Shown piece by piece: positions 1 through 6,479 of a stretch of 6,994 nucleotides of DNA; the stretch's first letter is position 1; the number at the start of each line of letters is the position of its first letter. Location of the stretch: positions 1 to 6,994 of the forward strand of contig JALTKC010000118.1 in assembly GCA_027076245.1 (NCBI GenBank), read 5' to 3'. Under the pieces are notes generated by a model. That model saw nothing but the letters and a program-made list of their open reading frames with translations. It had not been told where the DNA came from and did not search any database. The position numbers and the translations under genes are program-made. Source of the DNA: Gammaproteobacteria bacterium (GTDB lineage: Bacteria; Pseudomonadota; Gammaproteobacteria; GRL18).

Positions 1-2938
1 TAACATGAGGCTGTTTTCCTCTGGGCAGCAGGCCAAAATAACGCGCCGCCTGATGCCCCAGACGCTGGGCTTTATAGGACCATTCAATCATGGTTTTACG
101 CATGATTTTAATGGTCGCAGGATCGGTGACATTCAGATAGGCCATAGCCAGCTTGCCCATCAGGGAAAAACGCTTCTGTTTACGATTACGCAAAATGGTG
201 CGCATCTGAATGGACACATTACCAAAATCAATATTGACCGGACAGGGGTTAAGGCATTTATGGCAGACAGTACAGTGATCGGCCACATCATTCATTTCAT
301 CAAAGTGACGCAGGGATATGCCCCGCCGGGTCTGCTCCTCATAGAGGAAAGCTTCCATAATCAGGCCGGTGCCAAGAATTTTATTGCGTGGTGAATAGAG
401 CAGGTTGGCCCTGGGAATATGGGTATTGCACACCGGCTTGCACTTGCCGCAGCGCAGGCAGTCCTTAATCTCGTTATTTAAAGCCCCCAGTTCACTGGCT
501 TCGAGGATCAGGGCTTCCTGCTGCAATAACTGCAATGACGGCGTATAGGCGTTTTCCAGCCCGGAGTGTTTCATGAGTTTGCCGGGGTTAAAATGATTGT
601 CCGGATCCACCTGTTCCTTGTAATTTTTAAAGGCATCCAGCACATCATCATTTAGAAACTGCAGCTTGGTAATGCCAATGCCGTGCTCACCGGAAATCAC
701 CCCGCCCAGAGATTCCGCCAGTGCCATTATTTCTTCAACGACTTTATCCGCTGTATGCAGCATTTCATAATCATTGGAATGTACGGGAATATTGGTATGC
801 ACATTACCGTCTCCGGCATGCATGTGGGTAGCCACAAATAACCGCCCCGGACGGATCCGGGCATGAATATTATCCAGTTGTTCATTAATCCCGGACAAAT
901 TGACCCCACTGAACAGTTCCTTTAGCGGCCGCTCAACTTCACGGCGATAAGATACCCGTAAAATCCGCTTTTGCAGCAGGTCAAAACAGCTGGGATTGTC
1001 CAGTGCAGCAATGTCTGTGCTCAGATCCTGTACATTAATTTTATCGGCCAGCTCGGCCACCGGCGTATCCAGTTGTTCCAGCAGGGTATTCCAGCGGCTC
1101 TGAACCGTTTCAATCAGCTTAAAAGCCGCTTGTTTCTTGTCTTCAATAATGGTCTGAGTTTCTTCAGAGCCTTCAAATTCAGGGTTCTGGCTGGTAATCT
1201 GGAGATCCGTATGCAGATAGTCATTCACCGCGGCCACAATGTTCAGTTTGTTTTTAATCGACTGGATAATATTAATACGTTCAATACCCAGTGTGTATTC
1301 ACCCAGACGATCCAGTGGGATCACCACATCTTCATTGATTTTAAAGGCATTGGTATGCGAGGCAATGGCTGCGGTTCGCGCTCTGTCCAGCCAGAAAAAT
1401 TTACGGGCTTCCGGGCTGGTGGCAATAAAACCTTCCGCATCCCGGGCATTGGCCAGCTGCACCACTTTAGAGGCTGCTTCAGCCACCGCATTTTCATTAT
1501 CCGAAGCAATATCTGCCAGCAACACCATTTTCGGCAGCTCAGCCCGGGGGGATTTGGTGGAATAGCCCACGGCACGGATATAACGCTCGTCCAGATGTTC
1601 CAGTCCGGCCAGCACCACATCGGGGCGGGTTTTAATATAGTCAATGGTTTCGACAATGGCCGGTACGGAGTTGCTCATATCCGAACCAAAAAACTCCATA
1701 CAGACGGTACGGATATGTTGAGGCATTTTATGCAAAACAAAGACCGCTGAGGTAATGATACCGTCACAGCCTTCTTTCTGAACCCCGGGCAGACCACCTA
1801 AAAACTTGTTGGTTACGTCCTTGCCCAGCCCCTGTTTACGCAGCTCACTGCCGGGTATTTCAAGGACTTCCTGAGTGTCAATATCCTTGCCATTAGCAGC
1901 ATAGCGGGTGATCCGAAAACGCACGGTTGCCACTTCATGAATTTTACCCAGATTATGTTCCAGACGTTCAATCAGCATCCAGCGGGCATCGGGTGTGACC
2001 ATTTTCCAGGATAATAAATTATCCAGGGTGGTTCCCCACATCACCGCCTTCTTACCGCCGGCATTCATGGCAATATTACCGCCGATACAGGAGGCATCCT
2101 GAGAAGTGGGATCCACAGCAAACACCAGCCCCTCTGCTTCTGCCTGTTCAGATACCCGGCGGGTGACCACACCGGCTCCGGCAGCAATGGTGGCTATATT
2201 TTGCAGCTGTACCTCTGTGTCCGGCCCCGGTTTAGCTTCAACATTCTGAAATACCACATTGCCCAGTTTATCCAGTTTCTCGGTATTAATTACAACCGAG
2301 TTAGCCGTTAAGGGCACGGCACCGCCGGTATAACCGGTACCGCCGCCGCGGGGAATAATGGCCAGCCCCAGCTCAATACAGACCTGCACCAGCGTCAGAA
2401 CTTCCTGTTCGGTATCCGGTGTCAGTACTACAAAAGGGAATTCTACTCGCCAGTCACTGGCATCGGTCACATGGCTGACTCTGGACAGCCCATCAAAACA
2501 GATATTGTCCTTACGGGTGACTTTGGACAGGCGCTTAAATACCTTGCGGCGCTTAATTTCACTTTCAATAAGCCAGACCTTGAAGGCCTGTACGGCTTTC
2601 TCAGCACTGGCCAGCAGTTCCAGTACCGCATTATTGCCGTCAGAGCGCAGGCGGATCTGGGTCAGACGGTGATTCAGGGCTTCCAGAAGGGCATCCCGGC
2701 GTTTGGGATTTTCAATCAGATCGTCTTCAATAAACGGGTTACGGGACACCACCCAGATGTCACCCAGAACTTCAAAAAGCATTCGGGCCGAACGGCCGGT
2801 TACCCGTTGACTGCGCAGGGTATTGAGTACGTCCCAGGCCTCTTCTCCCAGAAAACGGATAATAATTTCACGATCGGAGAAAGACGTATAGTTATAGGGT
2901 ATTTCCCGGATATTGGTCAGCGCAGCCTGGGATGTCAT
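1..2938 (-). CDS. FAD-linked oxidase with two 4Fe-4S motifs (D-lactate/glycolate dehydrogenase-like), partial
   Basis: I translated this by hand. The frame is open from ATG at 2938 to the left edge, giving 979 residues with no stop seen. Order of domains: an N-terminal region of about 165 residues that by position fits DUF3683; a PCMH-type FAD-binding domain from about residue 170, with PRGGGTGYTGG at 196-206 and DPTSQDASCIGGN at 276-288; KEGCDGIITS at 388-397; an FAD-oxidase C-terminal domain with HMHAGDGNVH at 705-714 and SGEHGIG at 749-755; then two ferredoxin-like motifs, C827xxCxxCxxxC837 and C889xxCxxCxxxCP900. Known relatives (GlcD, Dld, YdiJ) oxidise D-2-hydroxy acids and pass electrons through Fe-S clusters to the respiratory chain. 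The family often ends in cysteine-rich CCG domains, which would lie beyond the edge. The substrate cannot be read from sequence. The Shine-Dalgarno before 2938 is weak (GGA), but the upstream ATG at 2946 is out of frame and stops at once. Confidence 0.93.
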   Translation of the reverse strand, partial: MTSQAALTNIREIPYNYTSFSDREIIIRFLGEEAWDVLNTLRSQRVTGRSARMLFEVLGDIWVVSRNPFIEDDLIENPKRRDALLEALNHRLTQIRLRSDGNNAVLELLASAEKAVQAFKVWLIESEIKRRKVFKRLSKVTRKDNICFDGLSRVSHVTDASDWRVEFPFVVLTPDTEQEVLTLVQVCIELGLAIIPRGGGTGYTGGAVPLTANSVVINTEKLDKLGNVVFQNVEAKPGPDTEVQLQNIATIAAGAGVVTRRVSEQAEAEGLVFAVDPTSQDASCIGGNIAMNAGGKKAVMWGTTLDNLLSWKMVTPDARWMLIERLEHNLGKIHEVATVRFRITRYAANGKDIDTQEVLEIPGSELRKQGLGKDVTNKFLGGLPGVQKEGCDGIITSAVFVLHKMPQHIRTVCMEFFGSDMSNSVPAIVETIDYIKTRPDVVLAGLEHLDERYIRAVGYSTKSPRAELPKMVLLADIASDNENAVAEAASKVVQLANARDAEGFIATSPEARKFFWLDRARTAAIASHTNAFKINEDVVIPLDRLGEYTLGIERINIIQSIKNKLNIVAAVNDYLHTDLQITSQNPEFEGSEETQTIIEDKKQAAFKLIETVQSRWNTLLEQLDTPVAELADKINVQDLSTDIAALDNPSCFDLLQKRILRVSYRREVERPLKELFSGVNLSGINEQLDNIHARIRPGRLFVATHMHAGDGNVHTNIPVHSNDYEMLHTADKVVEEIMALAESLGGVISGEHGIGITKLQFLNDDVLDAFKNYKEQVDPDNHFNPGKLMKHSGLENAYTPSLQLLQQEALILEASELGALNNEIKDCLRCGKCKPVCNTHIPRANLLYSPRNKILGTGLIMEAFLYEEQTRRGISLRHFDEMNDVADHCTVCHKCLNPCPVNIDFGNVSIQMRTILRNRKQKRFSLMGKLAMAYLNVTDPATIKIMRKTMIEWSYKAQRLGHQAARYFGLLPRGKQPHV

Positions 2939-2972
2939 GAGTCCATTAAAACGAGTTAATAAAAGGGAGGCT

Positions 2973-2981
2973 ATTGTACCA
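2973..2981 (-). promoter_or_regulatory. Candidate extended -10 promoter for the FAD-linked oxidase gene
   Basis: Read on the minus strand this is TGGTACAAT, an extended -10 (TGn plus TACAAT, 5 of 6 to consensus). It lies 34 bp before the ATG at 2938, so transcription would begin near 2966 with a leader of about 28 nt. The -35 region is only T-rich (TTTCTT at the right distance), which is tolerable with an extended -10. This is inference from pattern alone. Confidence 0.4.
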
Positions 2982-2989
2982 ATTTAGAG

Positions 2990-3014
2990 GGAAAAAAGAA
3001 AAAAGCGGCCGCTT
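2990..3014 (-). terminator. Possible weak intrinsic terminator after the DUF72-like gene
   Basis: Directly after the TAA at 3016-3018, the minus strand carries the perfect palindrome AAGCGGCCGCTT (3003-3014), followed by two runs of six T separated by one C. A hairpin could form only a 4-bp stem with a GGCC loop, so the stem is short, but the GC-rich core plus U-tract is terminator-like. If it is inactive, the DUF72-like gene and the oxidase gene could share a transcript across the 77-bp gap. Confidence 0.3.
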
Positions 3015-3015
3015 A

Positions 3016-3531
3016 TTACATCATTGCTTCAATAACTATGGCACTTCGGCAATTTTCTAAAGCATGGTCATCATTAAAGATGACATAAACTACACTATAA
3101 TTCTTCTGTAAAGCAGTGCTTCGAATTATTTCAATCAATTGCCTGATGGCTCGGGGGGTATTGTCCTGCAGCTTATTAATCAAACAAAATCCTGTGCCTT
3201 GCTGATCGGTTATTACTTTAAACCATTGAAAGTTGTCAGCCTGGTCATTTGAATTTAAAGTACGGGTCATTTCAATGGTTACCACCTGTTCAGGCAGTTC
3301 CAGGTTCAATCCTGCTTTTTTCTCCAGAAGACAGGTAAATTTTTTTTCTTCAATGACTTCCTGCAACTCATTAAGCTGCTCGCTATCGGACTCTGAACAA
3401 AGCAGAGCATCAAATTCATTACTGTAGTAATCCAGCCGCCAGTCCTCCGGCAAATCTTCGGGGTAAAAGTTATTTATCAGGGAGGGATGCGCCAGTCCTG
3501 ATAGTCCAAAAATAATGTTAAGATCCGCCAT
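3016..3531 (-). CDS. Short DUF72 (YecE)-like protein lacking the middle of the fold
   Basis: The 171-residue product resembles the two ends of DUF72/YecE proteins. Residues 6-44 (IFGLSGLAHPS..., FYPEDLPEDW, then YYSNEFDALL) recall the family's start, a GTSGW-type motif followed by FYP..LP..W and YY...F..VE. Residues 145-170 (YSVVYVIFNDDH, then a run like R.A..IEAM) recall its end, VYVYFNND followed by NA..L..ML. DUF72 proteins are usually about 240-280 residues and TIM-barrel-like, so roughly 80-100 residues of the middle are lacking, with an acidic Glu/Ser-rich segment (46-65) instead. No biochemical function is firmly known for the family. No signal peptide or membrane segment is seen, so it is probably cytoplasmic. 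The start is the ATG at 3531, with GGGAG about 11 nt upstream. The frame is intact, so a stable reduced protein is more likely than a fresh pseudogene. The family assignment is by eye. Confidence 0.75.
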   Translation of the reverse strand: MADLNIIFGLSGLAHPSLINNFYPEDLPEDWRLDYYSNEFDALLCSESDSEQLNELQEVIEEKKFTCLLEKKAGLNLELPEQVVTIEMTRTLNSNDQADNFQWFKVITDQQGTGFCLINKLQDNTPRAIRQLIEIIRSTALQKNYSVVYVIFNDDHALENCRSAIVIEAMM

Positions 3532-3560
3532 ACAGAATATGACTCCCGGAATGTTTGCAG
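3532..3560. promoter_or_regulatory. 29-bp divergent gap between the DUF72-like gene and the putative zinc-binding gene
   Basis: The two start codons (minus at 3531, plus at 3561) are 29 bp apart. The gap carries both ribosome binding sites (CGGGAG on the minus strand, CCGGA on the plus strand, overlapping complementary bases near 3544-3550). There is no room for two separate promoters, so at least one promoter must lie inside the opposite coding sequence. On the minus strand TTATAT within 3561-3575 is a weak -10 candidate. I see no convincing -35 box on either strand. Confidence 0.35.
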
Positions 3561-3755
3561 ATGTCCAATATAACCCGACTTGACCAGTTTAAAAAGCAGC
3601 AATTAAAGAAAAAAAACAAGGCTAATACTTTGTGTAAAAGCGGCTTTCATAAATGGGAAATCATTAATAAAGAAGATTTTGATGTTAAAAAAGGACAATT
3701 AATCACCACTTATCAATGCAGGTTTTGTAAAACCACCCAAACCCGAGGGCATTAA
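3561..3755 (+). CDS. Small basic CxxxxH...CxxC putative zinc-binding protein
   Basis: A 64-residue protein. The N-terminal third is lysine-rich (KKQQLKKKNK at 11-20). It is followed by C25, H30 and K31-W32, then F40-D41-V42-K43 and the pair C53-R-F-C56 near the end. Spacing CxxxxH...CxxC suggests a single zinc ribbon or knuckle with C25, H30, C53 and C56 as ligands. I recall similar short conserved gammaproteobacterial proteins with a GFHKW...YxCxxC layout, but no assigned function. The lysine-rich tail could touch nucleic acid or the ribosome; that is inference. I chose ATG at 3561, 10 nt after CCGGA; a TTG six bases upstream (3555) is only 4 nt from it and less likely. The gene is divergent from the DUF72-like gene with 29 bp between them. 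No clear terminator follows. Confidence 0.7.
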   Translation: MSNITRLDQFKKQQLKKKNKANTLCKSGFHKWEIINKEDFDVKKGQLITTYQCRFCKTTQTRGH

Positions 3756-3836
3756 TTTATTTAAATGATTTTCTGTAGGATTTTAGCCACACAATAACCC
3801 ATTGTTTTATTTGATCTATTTTTATATTTTTTAATT

Positions 3837-3856
3837 TTGTTGATTTTTTACAACAA
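3837..3856. repeat. Dyad TTGTTG-N8-CAACAA, possible operator
   Basis: Perfect 6-bp inverted repeat arms at 3837-3842 and 3851-3856 separated by an 8-bp A/T spacer, 20 bp overall. It ends about 13 bp before the candidate -35 zone of the mlaA promoter, a position suited to an activator or repressor site. No regulator is identified, and chance is possible in AT-rich DNA. Confidence 0.3.
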
Positions 3857-3869
3857 CTTTAGCCTATCT

Positions 3870-3900
3870 TTGTTTATTTAATCCGGTATTTTGCTATTAT
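3870..3900 (+). promoter_or_regulatory. Candidate promoter of mlaA (extended -10)
   Basis: TGCTATTAT at 3892-3900 is an extended -10 (TGn plus TATTAT, 5 of 6). TTGTTT at 3870-3875 could serve as a -35 with a long 19-bp spacer. Transcription would start near 3907, giving a leader of about 130 nt before the mlaA ATG. It is the best sigma-70-like element in the gap. Confidence 0.42.
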
Positions 3901-3964
3901 ATGCGTACTTAACATCAGGGAATTGATCTGAATTTTGAAAGCGGTGGTATTTTAAAGAAATTTG

Positions 3965-3985
3965 AAGTTAACACTTTAAAGTTAA
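3965..3985 (+). repeat. Direct repeat AAGTTAA x2 in the mlaA leader
   Basis: AAGTTAA occurs at 3965-3971 and again at 3979-3985, 14 bp start to start, with ACTTTAA between. TTGAAG (3962-3967) overlaps the first copy and could act as an alternative weak -35. The role is unknown, and such repeats are expected by chance in sequence this AT-rich. Confidence 0.25.
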
Positions 3986-4037
3986 GATAAAGCATCATCG
4001 ATATATTTTTCAAAACTAAACCACTAAATAAGAAAAT

Positions 4038-4772
4038 ATGAAAAACTTAATCCAACCATTTAAACCAGCTTTTTTACTGCTTATTTTAACCGCTGTCATT
4101 TTTACTACCGGTTGCGCTTCCACAACCCCGGACGGTGATGTGAACGATCCGATAGAATCGGTCAACCGCTCTATTTACAATTTTAACGAAGGCTTTGACC
4201 GAATGATCCTCAAGCCTGTGGCAAAAGGTTATCAGAAACTGCCCTCACCCGTACAGACCGGTACTCACAATTTTTTCAGTAATCTGGATGATGTTGTAAT
4301 TATTATTAACGATGGCCTGCAGTTAAAAGGCGAACAGATGAGCTCCGATATACTGCGCTTTTCTGTAAATACCGTGTTCGGTATTTTTGGACTGATTGAT
4401 ATGGCCACACCAATGGGCATGCCTAAACATCAGGAAAGTTTTGCCGATACCCTGGGCTACTGGGGAGTAGGTTCAGGCCCTTATATTGTGCTGCCGATCT
4501 TTGGTCCAAGCAGCGTTCGTGATGCACCATCACTGGTGGTTGACTTTTTCACCCATCCTTTAAGTCTGGTCAGTCCGACATCTGCCACCCTGGCACTGGG
4601 CTCAGCTGATATGGTTGATAAACGTTCAGAGCTACTTAAAACAACAGACATAAGAGACCAAATGGCACTGGATCCCTATATATTTACTCGTGAATCCTAC
4701 TACCAATGGCGTCAGAACCGAATTTATGACGGCGAACCACCCAAGGTTATTATTGAAGACTTTGAAGAATAG
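4038..4772 (+). CDS. mlaA: MlaA (VacJ) outer-membrane phospholipid-removal lipoprotein
   Basis: 244 residues, close to the roughly 250 of E. coli MlaA. It has a lipoprotein signal peptide: a short basic start, a hydrophobic run at 11-22, and a TTGC lipobox with lipidated C26. Alanine at +2 predicts sorting to the outer membrane by Lol. The mature part has the family hallmarks: DPIESVNRSIYNFNEGFD at 37-54, a SPVQTGTHNFFSNLDD block, the VNTVFGIFGLIDMAT segment, QESFADTLGYWGVGSGPY, LPIFGPSSVRDAP, and a C-terminal P-Y-x-x-x-R-E-x-Y-Y-Q-W region. MlaA forms a ring in the outer membrane, associates with porins, and passes misplaced outer-leaflet phospholipids to MlaC and the inner-membrane MlaFEDB complex. 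The Mla partners are not in this window. The gene stands as its own unit, with a long leader and a strong terminator. The ribosome site is poor (AAGAAAAT before ATG). Confidence 0.95.
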   Translation: MKNLIQPFKPAFLLLILTAVIFTTGCASTTPDGDVNDPIESVNRSIYNFNEGFDRMILKPVAKGYQKLPSPVQTGTHNFFSNLDDVVIIINDGLQLKGEQMSSDILRFSVNTVFGIFGLIDMATPMGMPKHQESFADTLGYWGVGSGPYIVLPIFGPSSVRDAPSLVVDFFTHPLSLVSPTSATLALGSADMVDKRSELLKTTDIRDQMALDPYIFTRESYYQWRQNRIYDGEPPKVIIEDFEE

Positions 4773-4812
4773 TTAAACCATAGAAATTAGGGAACTCAGC
4801 TCAATAAGCTGT

Positions 4813-4818
4813 TAAAAT
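4813..4818 (+). promoter_or_regulatory. Candidate extended -10 just upstream of the mlaA terminator
   Basis: TAAAAT (5 of 6 to TATAAT) preceded by TG at 4810-4811 makes an extended -10. No -35 match is seen 16-18 bp upstream. A start near 4825 would fall within the left arm of the terminator hairpin, making it a candidate yrbG operon promoter whose mRNA begins with a hairpin. The same bases may instead be the A-tract that lets the terminator work on the opposite strand. Confidence 0.25.
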
Positions 4819-4820
4819 AC

Positions 4821-4859
4821 AACCCCACCACCTGTTTGATTCAGGTGGTGGGGTTTTTT
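4821..4859 (+). terminator. Strong intrinsic terminator after mlaA
   Basis: A perfect 14-bp stem (AACCCCACCACCTG at 4821-4834 pairing with 4842-4855) closes a 7-nt loop TTTGATT, and runs into six T residues at 4854-4859. It begins 48 bp after the mlaA stop. The opposite strand has TTTTAA beyond the hairpin, so weak bidirectional action is possible, although no minus-strand gene converges here. Confidence 0.93.
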
Positions 4860-4893
4860 ATTGGATAGCCATAAATATTGGACAGGAAAAAAC

Positions 4894-5898
4894 ATGTTAC
4901 TTAGTACCGCCGCAGTTCTGGCCGGCTTTCTACTGTTGATCTGGAGTGCAGACCGCTTTGTAATCGGAGCTTCCGGTATTGCGGTTAACTTTGGGGTATC
5001 ACCTCTAATTATCGGTCTGACCATTGTCGGTTTCGGCACCTCTGCACCGGAAATGATTGTTTCCGGAGTCGCCGCTTATGAAGGCACCCCTAATCTAGCC
5101 ATTGGTAATGCCCTTGGCTCTAATATTACCAATATCGCCCTGGTTCTGGGTACCACGGCACTGGTTACACCCCTGCTGGTCGATTCAAAAATTCTTAAAC
5201 GTGAATATCCCATTATGTTTGTAATTATGCTCATCGTCTGGGCTTTATTAGCGGACGGAGAGCTCAGCCGTGTGGATGGTACCCTGTTGATTCTGGGTAT
5301 GTTTGCGCTGATGGTATTTATTACATTAATTGGCCTGCGGGAAAAACGTCGGGCTGAAAGTGCCGGTATTGCCGATCCCCTGGAAGAGGAATTTTCTGAA
5401 GAAATTCCCAAAGACATGAGTACGGCTATGGCCAGTTTCTGGCTGTTCGCCGGCATGCTGATTCTGTTGCTCAGTTCCCGACTGCTGGTCTGGGGCGCGG
5501 TTAATATCGCTCATGAATTTCATGTCAGTGAACTGGTTATCGGTCTGACCATTGTCGCTATTGGCACCAGCTTACCGGAACTGGCAGCGTCCATTGCCAG
5601 TGCTCTAAAAAATGAGCATGATATTGCAGTGGGCAATATTATTGGTTCCAATATGTTTAATCTACTTGGCGTACTGGGTATTCCCGGAATTATCAGCAGT
5701 ATAGCACTGGAGCCCAGTGTACTGGAACGTGATTATCCGGTGATGATTTTGCTCAGTGTCTTATTGTTTTTATTTGCCTATGGTTTTAAGGGTAAAGGCA
5801 GAATTAATCGCCTGGAAGGTGGTATTTTATTATTGTGTTATATAGGCTATATGTTTGTTATATATCAGCAAAGCGTACCGCAAATATCCGCGGGCTGA
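4894..5898 (+). CDS. yrbG: YrbG-type calcium/sodium (CaCA family) antiporter
   Basis: 334 residues, near the 325 of E. coli YrbG. It is an inner-membrane protein of the K+-dependent Na+/Ca2+ exchanger-like branch, made of two inverted halves of about five helices. Each half carries an alpha repeat: GFGTSAPE (46-53) with GNALGSN (71-77), and AIGTSLPE (222-229) with GNIIGSN (247-253). The conserved acidic E53 and E229 are the expected cation ligands. Between the halves lies a short charged cytoplasmic loop (about 150-175, rich in E and K/R). ATG at 4894 is chosen because AGGA sits 6 nt upstream and the first helix starts at once. An in-frame TTG at 4861 has no ribosome site and would start at the base of the terminator. 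The next gene follows after 42 bp. In Enterobacteria yrbG likewise heads the kds-lpt genes, but its physiological role there is unsettled. Confidence 0.93.
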   Translation: MLLSTAAVLAGFLLLIWSADRFVIGASGIAVNFGVSPLIIGLTIVGFGTSAPEMIVSGVAAYEGTPNLAIGNALGSNITNIALVLGTTALVTPLLVDSKILKREYPIMFVIMLIVWALLADGELSRVDGTLLILGMFALMVFITLIGLREKRRAESAGIADPLEEEFSEEIPKDMSTAMASFWLFAGMLILLLSSRLLVWGAVNIAHEFHVSELVIGLTIVAIGTSLPELAASIASALKNEHDIAVGNIIGSNMFNLLGVLGIPGIISSIALEPSVLERDYPVMILLSVLLFLFAYGFKGKGRINRLEGGILLLCYIGYMFVIYQQSVPQISAG

Positions 5899-5940
5899 TC
5901 ACTGAGCAACATAGATAAGTAAGGAAAATACGGAATCATT

Positions 5941-6462
5941 ATGCAGGATATTTTTGCCAAAGCTAAAGTCATTAAGTTGCTGATCTGTGATGTGGACGGC
6001 GTTATGACCGATGGTGGTCTTTTTTTTGGTGATAACGGACTGGAATACAAGTCCTTTCATTCCAGAGACGGACTGGGCATTAAAATGTTGCAGCGTTCCG
6101 GCATTCCTCTGGCAGTTATTACAGCCCGCACCTCCGATGTGGTCAAATATCGCATGAAAAACCTGAATATTGATCTGGTTTTTCAGGGGCAATTAAGTAA
6201 AGTACAGGCATTTAAGGATCTATGCACTCAGCTGTCCTTAACTCCGGAACAAATTGCCTATGTCGGCGATGATCTGGTGGATATTCCGGTAATGAAACAG
6301 GTTGGACTGGCTATTGCCGTTGCCGATGCCCATAAGCGAGTTAAAGCCATGGCTCACTGGATCACAGAACATAATGGTGGTCATGGTGCAGTACGGGATG
6401 TCTGCGAACTGCTGATGGAAGCCCAGGGTACCCTTGAAGAACAGTTTTCAGTCTATCTCTAG
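5941..6462 (+). CDS. kdsC: 3-deoxy-D-manno-octulosonate 8-phosphate phosphatase (KdsC)
   Basis: 173 residues, a short cap-less (C0) HAD phosphatase like other KdsC proteins, which work as cytoplasmic tetramers with Mg2+. HAD motif I is D17-V-D19-G-V-M-T-D-G, with D17 as nucleophile and D19 as general acid/base. HSRDGLGIK (40-48) is the family-specific segment. Motif II is the threonine in VITAR (T61), motif III is probably K87, and motif IV is GDDLVD at 109-114. It removes the phosphate from KDO-8-P to give free KDO for the LPS inner core. CGGA lies 6 nt before ATG. It sits 42 bp after yrbG and 17 bp before lptC, so the three genes are probably co-transcribed. The usual kdsD (arabinose-5-phosphate isomerase), which supplies the start of the same pathway, is absent between yrbG and kdsC. 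Confidence 0.96.
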   Translation: MQDIFAKAKVIKLLICDVDGVMTDGGLFFGDNGLEYKSFHSRDGLGIKMLQRSGIPLAVITARTSDVVKYRMKNLNIDLVFQGQLSKVQAFKDLCTQLSLTPEQIAYVGDDLVDIPVMKQVGLAIAVADAHKRVKAMAHWITEHNGGHGAVRDVCELLMEAQGTLEEQFSVYL

Positions 6463-6479
6463 TCCCAGGATTAAATAAT

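Larger units (their letters stand above)
3756..4037. other. AT-rich intergenic region upstream of mlaA
   Basis: 282 bp without a supported gene on either strand. It contains a weak hairpin (ACAAT/ATTGT, 3791-3805, followed by TTTAT) that might help end the upstream small gene, a TTGTTG/CAACAA dyad (3837-3856), an extended -10 candidate (3892-3900), and two AAGTTAA direct repeats (3965-3971 and 3979-3985). The region is much richer in A and T than the flanking genes. No tRNA-like or strongly folded RNA is seen. Confidence 0.6.

Noticed and set aside
971..1750. A 259-residue open frame on the plus strand, opposite the FAD-linked oxidase gene
   Set aside because: It lies wholly inside a minus-strand gene with clear domain motifs, has low-complexity composition rich in H, Q, F and N, and matches no family I know. 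It is a codon-bias shadow.
3005..3012. GCGGCCGC palindrome, with a second copy near 924-931
   Set aside because: Two isolated 8-bp palindromes, one inside coding sequence, show no wider repeat. The copy at 3005 is better explained as part of a possible terminator.
3555..3560. TTG start for the small putative zinc-binding protein
   Set aside because: It is only 4 nt after CCGGA. The ATG six bases on has normal spacing.
3791..3805. ACAAT-AACCC-ATTGT hairpin as a terminator of the small gene
   Set aside because: A 5-bp AU-rich stem with TTTAT after it is too weak to call separately. It is mentioned in the intergenic entry.
3756..4037. A hidden small RNA or riboswitch in the mlaA leader
   Set aside because: The leader is AT-rich and shows no compact GC-paired fold or known riboswitch core by eye. 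Only a dyad and short direct repeats are supported.
4861..4893. TTG start extending yrbG by 11 residues
   Set aside because: It has no ribosome binding site and begins at the foot of the terminator. ATG at 4894 has AGGA at good spacing and starts at the first helix.
4812..5039. Minus-strand open frame across the terminator and the start of yrbG
   Set aside because: It overlaps the terminator hairpin and the strongly supported yrbG coding sequence, and has no family features.
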